From Candidatus Gastranaerophilales bacterium (GTDB lineage: Bacteria > Cyanobacteriota > Vampirovibrionia > Gastranaerophilales > Gastranaerophilaceae), in the NCBI GenBank assembly GCA_944325905.1, contig CALVBY010000001.1, forward strand, positions 95,873-128,204: a stretch of DNA of 32,332 nucleotides, in the 5' to 3' direction. The position numbers and the translations under genes are program-made. This document shows positions 22,933 through 32,332 of this stretch, piece by piece (position 1 is the first letter of the stretch; every line of letters starts with the position of its first letter). Below the pieces are notes generated by a model, which was not told the origin of the DNA, ran no database searches, and worked only from the letters and a program-made list of their open reading frames with translations.

Positions 22933-23361
22933 TTACAAATTAGTTTTTATCTGAACAGGCCTTACAGTACTATTTAGTTCAATATATCTAAACATATTTA
23001 AAACAATTCCGGGCTGGAAATAATAGACGTTATTTGTGGGTGTAACTCTTAGAAGGGAATTTTTTGAATCCAATTTCACAACTGATGCTAAGAAATCTTT
23101 GTTTACAGCACTGAATAAAATATAGCCTGTTTTGGATTGAATTTCAGATATTTTAAAACGATTTGCATTAATACTAGCAATAGTAAGATAAAACAGACTT
23201 TCCGCATCCATATTAAAAACTTTGGTGCAATCTTCAAACGGAACATTTTGCACCGTAACAAGAGTGCTAAGGCTGACCGGCTGAGTTTCCGCAAAAGCCC
23301 TTGGAATAACAAACGATATTATCAAACACAAAAATAAAATTAACCTTACAACGCTTGCCAT
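22933..23361 (-). CDS. Small secreted hypothetical protein, 142 aa
   Basis: No family recognised. The N-terminus is a clear signal peptide (SVVRLILFLCLIISFVIPRAFA, cleavage before ETQPV near residue 25). There is no lipobox at the cleavage site. The mature part is beta/alpha mixed, with one Cys and segments such as FKISEIQSKTGYILFSAVN and PTNNVYYFQPGIVLNMFRYIE. Its ATG lies inside the last codons of polA (16-nt overlap, different frame), so it is read from the tig-clpP-clpX-polA transcript. The coupling of an exported protein to polA has no obvious functional logic. Confidence 0.75.
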   Translation of the reverse strand: MASVVRLILFLCLIISFVIPRAFAETQPVSLSTLVTVQNVPFEDCTKVFNMDAESLFYLTIASINANRFKISEIQSKTGYILFSAVNKDFLASVVKLDSKNSLLRVTPTNNVYYFQPGIVLNMFRYIELNSTVRPVQIKTNL

Positions 23362-26210
23362 GTTTCACCTACACTTACGTCTACAACTAAAGGAACTAAA
23401 AGTGGCTGCCCTAATTCCATAGACTCAAGCACCAATCTTTTAACGGTTTCCAATTCATCTTTATAAACTTCAACAACAAGTTCATCATGAACTTGGATAA
23501 TCAATTTCGATTTAAGATTTTGCTCTTTTAGTTTTTTATCGAAATCTACCATAGCAAGCTTTATAAGATCAGCAGCTGTACCTTGCATTGGATGGTTTAT
23601 CGCAGCACGTCGTGCAAAATCTCTTACCAGACCATTTGAACTGCTTAGTTCGCCTGCCAGATAGCGTCTTCTTCCCATAATAGTTTCGACAAACCCTTGT
23701 TCTTCAACCACCTTAATCATAGATTCCATGTATTTTTTTACATTAGGATATGTTTCAAAATACCTGTTTATGAAATTTTCAGCCTCACTAGCTTGGATAT
23801 CCAACGCCTTTGCCAAACCATACTTGCTCTGACCGTAGATAATACCAAAATTTACAGCTTTAGCTTTATATCTCATTGTTTTTGTTACAGCATCAATAGG
23901 AACATCGAAAACTTTTGACGCCGTAATAGTATGAACATCTTCACCTGATTTGAATGCTTCAATTAAATTCTCATCCTGAGATACATGCGCCAGTAAACGA
24001 AGTTCTATTTGTGAATAATCAGCAGATAAAATTAACGCATTTTCCCTATCTTTTGGGACAAAAGCCTTTCGAATTTTGTTACCTTCTTCAGTTCTTACAG
24101 GTATATTCTGCAAATTTGGATTAGATGAAGAAAGTCTGCCGGTGGCCGTTGTCGTCTGGTTATAAGTTGTGTGTATCCGGCCATCAACTGGACTTATTAA
24201 TTTAGGAAGTGCATCTGTATATGTCGATTTTAATTTTGAATATTTACGATAATCCAAAATTAATCTTGCAATTTCATGCTCAACTGCGAGTTCTTCCAAC
24301 ACATCTGCCCCAGTTGCGTATTTAGTCTTCGTTCTTTTTTTCAATGGTGTTATCTGAAGTTTGTCGAACAAAATCTCAGATACCTGCTTTGGAGACGCTA
24401 TATTAAAAGCTTCACCGGCAATTTTGTATATTTTAAACTCAGTTGATCGAATGATGTCCGCCATATTTTTAGACAATTCATTCAAATATTTTATATCAAC
24501 AGACACACCATCGTATTCCATATTAGCCAAAACAACGGCTAAAGGCACTTCAATATCGTATAATATCTTCAATTCCTTGTTGTTTAATTTATTAATCCAA
24601 AACTTAGTAAGCTCAAACACTGTAGCTAATAAATCAGAAACAAATTCCAAAGCATTATCAATAGATATATTCAATATCGTAACATTAGTTTTGGCATTAC
24701 GTACACTTGGGACAAAATCGCTCACAACGTGATCAATATTTTCAATAGCCTGAATATCTAAAAGATGTGTGCGACTCGGATCATGAACATAACTTGCTAA
24801 AAGTGTATCAAAAATAATACCCTCGACAGTGACACCCATTGTTCTCAAAAAATTATGCTCAGTTTTAGCATCATGCACAACCTTTTTGATACTTGCATCT
24901 TCAAATATAGGTTTTAAAGCATTTATAACATATTCCTGACTAAGTTGATTTTCAATATAATGATTAACAGGAATATAAAAAGTATGTGCAATATTTCCAT
25001 TATCACTATAATGAACTATCGAATCAGCAGTAAAATTGTCATTGTAACAAATGGCAATACCATATAATTCACCATTAACTGCACTTTTTATATTGCCTTC
25101 TGTTCTGAATGATATAACCTTCTTTGTCTTTAAAACATTGACTAAATCTAACAAATCTGTTGAATCAGTAATCAATTTTGATTTAAAGTCAATACTTATT
25201 TTATTAATTTCAGCTTTTACAGCATCCGCAAAAAGTCCGAGCTGTTTTTGACCAGATTGAGTCATATACATCTCTGACGCAGCAACAGCGGGCACAACAA
25301 TCTTTGCTTCTCTATCAAACGATAACAAAATTGAATCAATATTCTTTAAAAAACTGAAAAATTGCAATTTTTTCAAAAAAGCAGTAACTTTTGATAAATC
25401 AGGAAGTTCAATGTGCGTACTTTTGAAATCAAAGTCAATATCCAAATCTCGAACAATAGTTGCCAAGAAATAACTCAACTTTGCCATTTCGATATTTTCA
25501 CAAAAACATTTTTTTATATTTTTTTCTTGAATATTTTCACAATCATCAATAATATTCTGCAAATGACCATATTTAGCCAGCAATTTCACAGCAGTTTTTT
25601 CACCTATACCTTTTACACCCGGTATATTATCAGAGGTATCACCACGTAAACTTTTATAGTCAACTACTTGATCAGGATAAACCCCAAGCTTTTCGTAAAC
25701 TCTGTCCCAATCATACTCTTTTAGTTCACCCTTAGAAGGTATAATAACTTTTACACAGCCGTCTTTATCAATAAGTTGAAAGGAATCTTGATCCCCGGTT
25801 AGAATAAGAACTCTGTGTCCTAATTCGCAAGCCTGTTTTGAAATAGTTCCAATAACATCATCCGCCTCAAAACCATTTTTGGTATATATAGGAATATTAA
25901 ATGCATCCAAACCTTCATATATTAAATCCATTTGTACACGCATGTTATCAGGCATCGCCTCACGATTAGCCTTATATTCTGAATACCTTTCCACACGGAA
26001 AGTATCATGACTTACATCAAAAGCGACACAAATAGCATCAGGATGAAGCTCTTTATTTTTTAATAAATCAAAAATTGATTTAAAGAATCCAAAAACAGCC
26101 CAAGTCGGCGTTCCACTTGATGTACGCATGTTAGTTCTTTCAAGCGCAAAAAACTCTCTAAACGCCAAAGCATGACCATCAATTAATATTAATGTCTTTT
26201 GTTTTTCCAT
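23346..26210 (-). CDS. polA: DNA polymerase I
   Basis: Pol I fills gaps and removes RNA primers. The 954-aa chain has an N-terminal 5' nuclease (FEADDVIG, LTGDQDSFQLI, DYKSLRGDTSDNIPGVKGIG), a 3'-5' exonuclease-like domain (about 355-570) and a complete polymerase domain. Polymerase motif A is ILSADYSQIELR, motif B is RYKAKAVNFGIIYG and motif C is QVHDELVVEV, about 45 residues from the end. In the exonuclease-like domain the expected FDTET reads FRTEG. The KYD Asp reads KTE and the YxxxD site is not preserved, so proofreading is probably lost. ATG 26210 is preferred over TTG 26222. It follows clpX by 19 bp in the same operon. Confidence 0.97.
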   Translation of the reverse strand: MEKQKTLILIDGHALAFREFFALERTNMRTSSGTPTWAVFGFFKSIFDLLKNKELHPDAICVAFDVSHDTFRVERYSEYKANREAMPDNMRVQMDLIYEGLDAFNIPIYTKNGFEADDVIGTISKQACELGHRVLILTGDQDSFQLIDKDGCVKVIIPSKGELKEYDWDRVYEKLGVYPDQVVDYKSLRGDTSDNIPGVKGIGEKTAVKLLAKYGHLQNIIDDCENIQEKNIKKCFCENIEMAKLSYFLATIVRDLDIDFDFKSTHIELPDLSKVTAFLKKLQFFSFLKNIDSILLSFDREAKIVVPAVAASEMYMTQSGQKQLGLFADAVKAEINKISIDFKSKLITDSTDLLDLVNVLKTKKVISFRTEGNIKSAVNGELYGIAICYNDNFTADSIVHYSDNGNIAHTFYIPVNHYIENQLSQEYVINALKPIFEDASIKKVVHDAKTEHNFLRTMGVTVEGIIFDTLLASYVHDPSRTHLLDIQAIENIDHVVSDFVPSVRNAKTNVTILNISIDNALEFVSDLLATVFELTKFWINKLNNKELKILYDIEVPLAVVLANMEYDGVSVDIKYLNELSKNMADIIRSTEFKIYKIAGEAFNIASPKQVSEILFDKLQITPLKKRTKTKYATGADVLEELAVEHEIARLILDYRKYSKLKSTYTDALPKLISPVDGRIHTTYNQTTTATGRLSSSNPNLQNIPVRTEEGNKIRKAFVPKDRENALILSADYSQIELRLLAHVSQDENLIEAFKSGEDVHTITASKVFDVPIDAVTKTMRYKAKAVNFGIIYGQSKYGLAKALDIQASEAENFINRYFETYPNVKKYMESMIKVVEEQGFVETIMGRRRYLAGELSSSNGLVRDFARRAAINHPMQGTAADLIKLAMVDFDKKLKEQNLKSKLIIQVHDELVVEVYKDELETVKRLVLESMELGQPLLVPLVVDVSVGETWQAL

Positions 26211-26229
26211 ACCATATCCCAAAAGAAAA

Positions 26230-27540
26230 CTATGCTATTATCTCTTCACCACCATCATTACGTTTGGTAGGAAGTTTAATTAATTCAGCTGAGTTTCTAT
26301 TTCTCACGGCTTCAGCTGTAACAACATATTTTTCCATATTTTCTTTAGTCGGAACATCATACATAACATCAAGCATGATTTCCTCAACTATTGACCTCAA
26401 GGCACGAGCACCGGTTTTACGTTTCATAGCCTCTTGAGCAATTAAGTCGATTGCATCCGGCTCAAACTCTAAATCAACACCATCCATCTTTAATAAGCAT
26501 TGATATTGCTTGACTATGGCATTCTTAGGCTCTGTCAAAATCATTTTTAATGTTTTTTCATTCAATTGATCAAGAACAGCATAAGTAGGAATACGACCTA
26601 TAAATTCAGGAATTAAACCAAACTTCAACAAATCTTCAGGTTGAAGTTTCTTAAGCATTCTATTCGCATTAGCTTCCTTTTCAGCCTGAGACATAGGAGC
26701 CTTGGCACCGAATCCGACTGTATTACCCTCTCCTGCGCGTCTTTCCACAATTTTTTCCAAACCAACGAAAGCACCACCAACAATAAATAATATATTGCTA
26801 GTATCAATTTCGATAAATTCTTGGTGAGGGTGCTTTCTGCCACCTTGCGGCGGAACATGAGCAACAGTACCTTCAATCATTTTCAAAAGAGCCTGTTGAA
26901 CCCCTTCACCTGAAACATCACGCGTAATAGAAGTATTTTCAGATTTTCTTGAAATTTTATCTATTTCATCAATATAAATAATACCTCTTTCAGCTTTTGA
27001 AGCGTCAAACTCAGCATTCTGATAAAGACGAAGAAGAATATTTTCGACATCATCGCCAACATACCCCGCCTCTGTCAAAGTTGTGGCATCCGCAACTGCA
27101 AACGGCACATCTAGCATCTTTGCAAGAGTCTGCGCTAAAAGCGTTTTACCAGAACCAGTCGGTCCAACGAGTAAAATATTTGACTTTTGAATTTCAACAT
27201 CATCTTTAGAATTTGCTGATTTATTATGTTTCAAACGCTTATAGTGATTATACACAGCAACAGATAAAACTTTTTTTGCGTCATCTTGACCTACTATATA
27301 TTGATCAAGATATTCTTTGATTTCATGCGGTTTTGGAATAGGTTTTTCAGAAACTTCGGAATCAGACTCTGAACCCTCTTTATCCTTAGATTCAAAAAAT
27401 TCCTCATCTAAAATTTCATTACAAAGTTCAACGCATTCATCACAAATGTAAACCTCAGGACCTGCTATAAGTTTTTTAACTTGGTCTTGGGATTTTCCGC
27501 AAAATGAACATTTTAATCTGCTATCGTCGTGTTTTGGCAT
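26230..27540 (-). CDS. clpX: ATP-dependent Clp protease ATP-binding subunit ClpX
   Basis: An AAA+ unfoldase that feeds substrates to ClpP. The 436-aa protein has the N-terminal zinc-binding domain (C11, C14, C33, C36), an acidic linker (about 45-70), Walker A GPTGSGKT (126-133), pore loop GYVG (about 158-161), Walker B IIYIDEID and sensor/arginine regions around [20 protein letters not shown] in the IGF-loop position is the ClpP-docking element. CGGAGA precedes ATG. It lies 24 bp after clpP and before polA on the same transcript. Confidence 0.98.
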   Translation of the reverse strand: MPKHDDSRLKCSFCGKSQDQVKKLIAGPEVYICDECVELCNEILDEEFFESKDKEGSESDSEVSEKPIPKPHEIKEYLDQYIVGQDDAKKVLSVAVYNHYKRLKHNKSANSKDDVEIQKSNILLVGPTGSGKTLLAQTLAKMLDVPFAVADATTLTEAGYVGDDVENILLRLYQNAEFDASKAERGIIYIDEIDKISRKSENTSITRDVSGEGVQQALLKMIEGTVAHVPPQGGRKHPHQEFIEIDTSNILFIVGGAFVGLEKIVERRAGEGNTVGFGAKAPMSQAEKEANANRMLKKLQPEDLLKFGLIPEFIGRIPTYAVLDQLNEKTLKMILTEPKNAIVKQYQCLLKMDGVDLEFEPDAIDLIAQEAMKRKTGARALRSIVEEIMLDVMYDVPTKENMEKYVVTAEAVRNRNSAELIKLPTKRNDGGEEIIA

Positions 27541-27564
27541 TATTTATATCTCCGATAAACGTAA

Positions 27565-28158
27565 TTAACCTTTTACAACATCACGTGAAACAACTTTATC
27601 AATCATACCATATTCAAGAGCTTCTTGAGGAGTCATGATATAGTCACGATCCGTATCTTTTTCAATTTTTTTCAATGATTGGCCTGTATTGTTTGCAAGA
27701 ATTTCATTCAAACTCTTCTTAATTCTGATAATTTCAGCAGCCTGAATTTCAATATCAGTAGCCTGACCTTGCGCACCACCCAAAGGTTGGTGAATAAGAA
27801 CTCTTGAATGAGGCAATGCCATTCTCTTTCCTTTTGTACCTGCGGCAAGCAAAAATGCACCCATAGAAGCAGCTTGACCAAGACATATAGTGGAAACATC
27901 CGCTCTTATATGCTGCATAGTATCATAAATCGCAAATCCTGCAGTAACACTACCACCCGGGCTATTTATGTACAACATAATATCTTTCTCTGGGTTTTCA
28001 CTGTCTAATAACAACATTTGTGCTACAACCAAGTTCGCAACCATATCATCAATAGGCGTACCTAAGAAAATAATTCTTTCTCTTAATAATCTTGAAAATA
28101 TATCAAAAGAACGTTCACCACGACTTGATTGTTCAATTACAACAGGTACAAAACTCAT
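27565..28158 (-). CDS. clpP: ATP-dependent Clp protease proteolytic subunit
   Basis: A serine protease that forms the double-heptamer chamber used with ClpX. The 197-aa chain has the catalytic triad S98 (GQAASMGAF), H123 ([10 protein letters not shown]) and D172 (DTDRDYIM), the oxyanion strand [12 protein letters not shown], and the start [23 protein letters not shown] (quoted span residues 3-25) typical of ClpP. AAAGGAA lies about 9 nt before ATG. Between tig (57 bp upstream) and clpX (24 bp downstream), it is part of a standard tig-clpP-clpX order. Confidence 0.98.
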   Translation of the reverse strand: MSFVPVVIEQSSRGERSFDIFSRLLRERIIFLGTPIDDMVANLVVAQMLLLDSENPEKDIMLYINSPGGSVTAGFAIYDTMQHIRADVSTICLGQAASMGAFLLAAGTKGKRMALPHSRVLIHQPLGGAQGQATDIEIQAAEIIRIKKSLNEILANNTGQSLKKIEKDTDRDYIMTPQEALEYGMIDKVVSRDVVKG

Positions 28159-28215
28159 GTTCTATTTTCCTTTCTTATATTATAAATTATATACTATTTT
28201 TATTTGGTATCAAAA

Positions 28216-29523
28216 TTACTTTTTAGGTGCAACCAACTCAACATTGTTGTTACTTACTAAAAAGTCTCTGACTTTGTCGTTCAAAGCCTGTTGAGAAAGT
28301 GATCCCAACATTTCAGGATTATGACCCAATTGCTTTAAAATATCTTGTTGCTGCATACCGTACATAGTGGCAAGCTCAGCAAATTTCTTTTCGATATCTT
28401 TTTGTTCTAACTTGATATTCTCAGTTTTTGCGATTTTGTCAATTACCAAGGAATTTTTAATTCTGTGTGTAGCATCCTCTTTCAAAGTTTCTAACAAGTG
28501 ATCTTCACCACCTTGTGCTTTTACAAGCGCATCCCAATTAATTCCTTGATAAGCAAGTCTTTGAGTATAATCATTTTTCAATGATTCTACTTCTCTATCA
28601 ATCATAGACTGAGGGATATCGACTTTCGCAGCATCAATAACTGTCTTAAATATCTCATTTTCAGAATTTTGCTTATTGGTTCTTTCTCTTTGAGTTTCCA
28701 AATATTTTTTAACATCAGCTTTTAAGTCATCAACAGTCTTAAAAGGCCCTACTTTTTGAGCAAAAGCATCATTCAATTCAGGTAAAACTCTTTCTTTTAC
28801 TTCGTGAATTTTTATCTTGAATGTAGCCGGTTGACCTTTAAGTTTTTCATCGTGATACTCTTCCGGGAATTTTACATTAATTTCAAACTCGTCATTTACA
28901 CTTTTGCCAACTATTTGTTCAGCAAAGCCAGGGATGAAGTTAGAATTACCTAAATCCAGGCTGTAGTTCTTACCTTCGCCGCCAACAATCTTTTCACCGT
29001 TTGAATATCCTTCAAAGTCAATAACAACTGTATCCTTATCACTTGCAGGTCTATCAACAACCAATTCAAAAGTAGCGTGTTGTTTTAGCAAATTATCAAT
29101 AGATTTTTGTTCTGCATCTTCTGCAATAGGAGAGTCTTCAACTTTTAAATTCAAACCTTTATATTCACCAAGCGTAACTTCAGGTCTGGTTTCAACCTTT
29201 ACAGTTACAGTTAAATCTTTACCAACTTCAAAATCATAAGATGTAATTGAAGGCTGAGTAATAACATCAAGCTTATTTTCTTCGATTGCAGCTGAAATTG
29301 TTTTTGGCATCAAAGACTCAATGGCTTCTACCTTGATTCTTTCAGTTCCAACATGCTTTTCAACAATAGCTCTAGGCGCTTTACCTTTTCTAAAACCATC
29401 GATATTTACATATTGAGATATTTTATTTACAGCTCTGTTATAAGCTTCGGCAGCCTCTTTTGCCGGAATAACAATATCCAAATCAACTACATTATCTTTT
29501 CCATTTTTCAAAGTAACTTTCAT
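28216..29523 (-). CDS. tig: Trigger factor
   Basis: A ribosome-associated chaperone with peptidyl-prolyl isomerase activity. The 435-aa protein has the ribosome-binding N-domain with the signature GFRKGKAPRAIVEKHVG near residues 43-59. A FKBP-type domain (about 155-245; VVIDFEGYSNGEKIVGGEG, SNFIPGFAEQIVG) and a long helical C-domain follow. AAGGAAAGAG precedes ATG. A strong promoter lies about 40 nt upstream, making tig the first gene of tig-clpP-clpX-polA-(secreted protein). Confidence 0.97.
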   Translation of the reverse strand: MKVTLKNGKDNVVDLDIVIPAKEAAEAYNRAVNKISQYVNIDGFRKGKAPRAIVEKHVGTERIKVEAIESLMPKTISAAIEENKLDVITQPSITSYDFEVGKDLTVTVKVETRPEVTLGEYKGLNLKVEDSPIAEDAEQKSIDNLLKQHATFELVVDRPASDKDTVVIDFEGYSNGEKIVGGEGKNYSLDLGNSNFIPGFAEQIVGKSVNDEFEINVKFPEEYHDEKLKGQPATFKIKIHEVKERVLPELNDAFAQKVGPFKTVDDLKADVKKYLETQRERTNKQNSENEIFKTVIDAAKVDIPQSMIDREVESLKNDYTQRLAYQGINWDALVKAQGGEDHLLETLKEDATHRIKNSLVIDKIAKTENIKLEQKDIEKKFAELATMYGMQQQDILKQLGHNPEMLGSLSQQALNDKVRDFLVSNNNVELVAPKK

Positions 29524-29564
29524 TTGTCTCTTTCCTTTTTATATCACTACATGTATCTTTCCAG

Positions 29565-29592
29565 ATTATACACCAAAAAAGAATATGTGCAA
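29565..29592 (-). promoter_or_regulatory. Predicted promoter of the tig operon
   Basis: On the minus strand TTGCAC (29587-29592) and a perfect TATAAT (29565-29570) are separated by 16 nt. The start near 29558 gives a leader of about 35 nt with the tig ribosome-binding site. No other promoter was found inside the operon. Confidence 0.7.
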
Positions 29593-29677
29593 GTCATTCA
29601 AAGGGATGAAATCCAAGATTAAAAGGTTAATTCAACAACTTGAGATATTCGTATAATTTTATGATAAGATAAGTAAC

Positions 29678-30349
29678 ATGGTAAGATTGATAAACAATAA
29701 AAACATTACAAAAATAGCTGATGTTGTATTCGGAATACTAAATTTCCAGAAAATTTTTACACATATAATCGAAATAAACAATCACGAAATCAAACCATGT
29801 ATATACGTGATGTGGCACGAAAACCAATTCTGCATACACGGAATTGAAGATAAAAAACACCTTAACGTATTGGTAAGCAATTCTGCTGATGGAGAAATAA
29901 TAACACACACGCTAAAAAAATGGGGTTACAGCGTGATTAGAGGATCCTCGGCCAGAAAAGGATGCATTTCTTCCACAATGCAATTGATTAAAAAACTCAA
30001 GGAAGGAGAATGCGCCGCTTTGATGGTAGATGGCCCGCATGGTCCATTACACAAAGTAAAAGGTGGCGCCATAAAACTGGCAAAAGAAACAGGTGCACCG
30101 ATTGTTCCTGTTCATTGGTTTTCACCACAAAAGACCTTCATTACACTGCCATCATGGGACAAAATGAAAACACCACTAGGACATTGCAACATTATAAACA
30201 TTTATGGTGAACCCATTAATGTTGCGCCTGATGATAACGAAAAAGAAATAGCTAAAAAAATTAAGTTTTCACTGGAAGAACTTAAAAAACTGGCACCAGT
30301 AGAATACCAAAAGGCTAAAGAGCAAAAATTATGGAAAAGAAAGAAATAA
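29678..30349 (+). CDS. DUF374 / lysophospholipid acyltransferase-like protein
   Basis: A member of the DUF374 branch of LPLAT-like acyltransferases, which probably transfer an acyl group in lipid or lipid A-type synthesis. Motifs seen are YVMWHENQF (the HX4D-like site region), VIRGSSARKG, ALMVDGPHGPLHKVKGGAI and GAPIVPVHWF. At 223 aa it is typical for the branch. There is no clear membrane anchor beyond a hydrophobic N-terminal part. No ribosome-binding site lies before ATG 29678. A TATAAT (29652-29657) and a TTGAGA-N17-GATAAG pair are two alternative promoters, both giving a very short leader. The next gene overlaps by 19 nt. The substrate is unknown. Confidence 0.88.
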   Translation: MVRLINNKNITKIADVVFGILNFQKIFTHIIEINNHEIKPCIYVMWHENQFCIHGIEDKKHLNVLVSNSADGEIITHTLKKWGYSVIRGSSARKGCISSTMQLIKKLKEGECAALMVDGPHGPLHKVKGGAIKLAKETGAPIVPVHWFSPQKTFITLPSWDKMKTPLGHCNIINIYGEPINVAPDDNEKEIAKKIKFSLEELKKLAPVEYQKAKEQKLWKRKK

Positions 30350-31143
30350 ACATATCTGCAATACAGATGTGTGCTAAGATTGGGGATAAACAAACAAATT
30401 TCAGTAAAGTAGATCAATTAGCAGAAAAAATTGACAAAACTGATATTATTGTATTGCCCGAAGTTTGGAATATTGGTTGGTCTTGCAACGATTTTATAAC
30501 TAATGCAGAGGAATTAGATAAGAGTATTACAATCCGCTTTTTGTCTAATTTAGCAAAACAAAAAAACGCATACGTTATTGGCGGAAGCTTCATACAAAAA
30601 GTTAATGAAAATACTTACTTCAACTCGTGTCCGGTTATTGACAAAGAGGGAAAACTTATAGCTTTATATAAGAAAAACCATCTTTATTCATACTATGGAT
30701 GCAACGAAGGAAAGTATGTAAGTGTTGGTGACTCACCTATTATTGTTAACATAGAAGGTATAAATTTTGGGCTTACTATTTGTTATGATATACGTTTTCC
30801 TGAAATATACAGAGCATATAGAAAGTGCGGCGCTGATGTGTTTATAAATTGTGCTGCATGGGCCTCTACAAAACCTATTCCTTGGGAAATGATGACCAAA
30901 TCACGAGCTATTGAAAATCAAACATACATGGTTGCAGTTAACCAATTCGGACCAATGAAAAATAACGAAACAAATCTTGGACATTCAAGAATTATTGACT
31001 ATAATGGAAATGTACTTGCTGAAATTTTGGACGGTGAAGGTGTAATACAATCAACTTTAAATTTCAATGCCATGTACAGATTCAGGGATAAATGTACAAT
31101 TCTTAAAGATATAAGAGAAGCTTATGAGGTAACAAAAGTATGA
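30331..31143 (+). CDS. Carbon-nitrogen hydrolase (nitrilase superfamily, omega-amidase-like)
   Basis: The nitrilase superfamily hydrolyses C-N bonds through a Glu-Lys-Cys triad. Here E44 is in VLPEVWNIGW, K115 in YKKNHL and C151 in LTICYDIRFPEIYR. The 270-aa length and the CYDIRFPE and ENQTYMVAVNQFG segments fit the omega-amidase/Nit2/YafV group, which clears alpha-keto acid amides. Cytoplasmic; no signal peptide. It begins inside the end of the DUF374 gene (AAAGAG lies about 8 nt before ATG) and overlaps the S13 peptidase by 4 nt (ATGA). Exact substrate not determinable. Confidence 0.92.
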   Translation: MEKKEINISAIQMCAKIGDKQTNFSKVDQLAEKIDKTDIIVLPEVWNIGWSCNDFITNAEELDKSITIRFLSNLAKQKNAYVIGGSFIQKVNENTYFNSCPVIDKEGKLIALYKKNHLYSYYGCNEGKYVSVGDSPIIVNIEGINFGLTICYDIRFPEIYRAYRKCGADVFINCAAWASTKPIPWEMMTKSRAIENQTYMVAVNQFGPMKNNETNLGHSRIIDYNGNVLAEILDGEGVIQSTLNFNAMYRFRDKCTILKDIREAYEVTKV

Positions 31144-32332
31144 AAAAAATTCTAAGCTTATTGTGTGTATTTATGCTAAGCATAACAATTGCAAATGCAA
31201 ATTCAATAGATCGAGCAATTTCAGATTCTAAAATAAATAAAAGCGCAATTTCTGTCTCAGTTAGAGACATAACAAATGGTAAAGTCATATACCAACTTAA
31301 TGAAAACAAACCTGTAAATCCAGCTTCTACTTTAAAAGTTATAACCTTGGCAGCATCTTTAAGCGAACTGGGCAAAAATTATGAGTTTTCAACTGAATTA
31401 TATAAAAATACGAATAACGAACTTTTCCTAAAATTAGGAGCTGATCCATTTTTAAAATCAAATAATCTCAAAGATCTTTTTAAAACAGCACGATCTAAAA
31501 ATATTATTGAACCAAAGGCTTTGTACATAGATGATACAATCCTTGATAAAAACGAATGGGGAGAAGGCTGGCAATGGGATGACGATTTAAACCCTTTAAT
31601 GCCTAAATTTGGTGCTTACAACATCGACGGAAACATTTTAAAAATTATTGTAGAACCAACAATCAAAGGTGCCCCAGCAGAGATTAAAATGGATGTATTT
31701 TACCCAACAACATTTGTAAATTTAGTTACAACTGATGCTACAAATAACATAAAAGTAAGTAGAAATAACAATATAGCTCCTGACGTTTTAAATCTTGAAG
31801 GTACTGTTGCTAAAAGAGAAATTATAGAAATTCCAATAAACTATTTGCAACGATATTTAAGATTAAGACTGGAAGATGCAATAAGTTCCGCAAAAATTGA
31901 ATATTATGGCAACATAACAAACAAAAAAGTGCCAACCCAAAATGTTTATTTGGTAGACAAAAAGACAACACCTATATCTAAAGCTATTGATGAAATAATG
32001 AAAAATAGCAACAACATGGTTGCAGAGACTGTATTTAAACTGGCCGGAGCTCACCATTCCAATCAAACCGGAAGTGTTGAAAATGCAATTCAAATGTTAA
32101 TTGATTACTGTCAAAAAATTGGAGTAAATGCTTCTGATATAAAGGTTGTTGACGGAAGCGGAGTTTCAAAAAACAATCTTGTGACAGCAGATTTTATGAC
32201 ATCATTCTTAGCTGCCCAATATCGAACATCTGAAAAATACAAAGACATTTTTGCTTCGGCCGGCGAAGGTACTTTAAAAAATAGAATGCTGTATATGGGG
32301 GACAAATTAAAAGCCAAAACAGGGACCTTAAC
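31140..32332 (+). CDS. dacB: D-alanyl-D-alanine carboxypeptidase/endopeptidase, PBP4 type (S13), 3' end missing
   Basis: A periplasmic penicillin-binding protein that trims or cleaves peptidoglycan peptides. The frame opens at ATG 31140, overlapping the previous stop as ATGA, and runs open to the window edge (397 complete codons). A signal peptide is present (MKKILSLLCVFMLSITIANA). The three active-site motifs of the serine peptidase are visible: S63-x-x-K66 in NPASTLK, S290-N-N in KNSNNMVAE and K393-T-G in KAKTGTL. DGSGVSKNN, typical of S13, precedes the last. The large insert between the first two motifs is also typical of S13. Only the last part of the C-terminal domain should be missing. 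Confidence 0.93.
   Translation, partial: MKKILSLLCVFMLSITIANANSIDRAISDSKINKSAISVSVRDITNGKVIYQLNENKPVNPASTLKVITLAASLSELGKNYEFSTELYKNTNNELFLKLGADPFLKSNNLKDLFKTARSKNIIEPKALYIDDTILDKNEWGEGWQWDDDLNPLMPKFGAYNIDGNILKIIVEPTIKGAPAEIKMDVFYPTTFVNLVTTDATNNIKVSRNNNIAPDVLNLEGTVAKREIIEIPINYLQRYLRLRLEDAISSAKIEYYGNITNKKVPTQNVYLVDKKTTPISKAIDEIMKNSNNMVAETVFKLAGAHHSNQTGSVENAIQMLIDYCQKIGVNASDIKVVDGSGVSKNNLVTADFMTSFLAAQYRTSEKYKDIFASAGEGTLKNRMLYMGDKLKAKTGTL

Overview
The window is an AT-rich bacterial chromosome segment, about one third G+C by eye. It is mostly housekeeping genes packed with short gaps or small overlaps. The combination suggests an uncultured gut lineage related to Cyanobacteria, such as Gastranaerophilales/Melainabacteria (Vampirovibrionia). 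It includes ThyX rather than ThyA (within the window), a LytR-CpsA-Psr protein, MgtE, a CHASE2-GGDEF sensor, many TPR proteins, a PL1-like protein and a tig-clpP-clpX-polA cluster. That assignment is inferred from gene content and was not tested by phylogeny.

Layout. Positions 1-1850 are an accessory or remnant region. It holds the tail of an unrecognised ORF, one 184-aa hypothetical gene and long gene-poor DNA. A 52-bp double-hairpin repeat occurs there three times. Two 138-bp tandem units each copy the last 14 nt of the neighbouring tRNA-Phe gene (minus strand, 1854-1929), as expected of an integration or rearrangement hotspot. Next come infC (minus), a 41-aa small ORF closed by a perfect 34-bp palindromic terminator, and a plus-strand block of a secreted TPR protein, a dus gene and a small hypothetical gene. 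argS (minus) and mgtE (plus) are divergent. mgtE leads into an LCP cell-wall ligase, lemA, two tandem tRNA-Arg genes and a membrane-anchored pectate-lyase-like protein. rpmE and thyX lie on the minus strand.

From 14.8 kb a plus-strand run holds a CHASE2-GGDEF protein with its own promoter, a secreted protein, a TPR protein and proS. A gatD-gtrA pair (minus) is divergent from tatD-tlyA (plus). A long minus-strand operon follows: tig, clpP, clpX, polA and a small secreted protein. The window ends in a plus-strand overlapping trio: a DUF374 acyltransferase, a nitrilase-family amidase and a PBP4-type D,D-carboxypeptidase cut by the window edge.

Main themes are translation and tRNA biology (infC, argS, proS, dus, rpmE, tlyA, three tRNAs), protein quality control (tig, clpP, clpX), DNA synthesis and repair (polA, thyX, tatD) and envelope building (LCP, gatD, the S13 peptidase, DUF374). 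The most notable non-coding signals are the tRNA-Phe-associated repeats, the double-hairpin repeat, several TATAAT boxes lying 6-7 nt before an ATG that has no ribosome-binding site, and possible non-AUG starts for infC.
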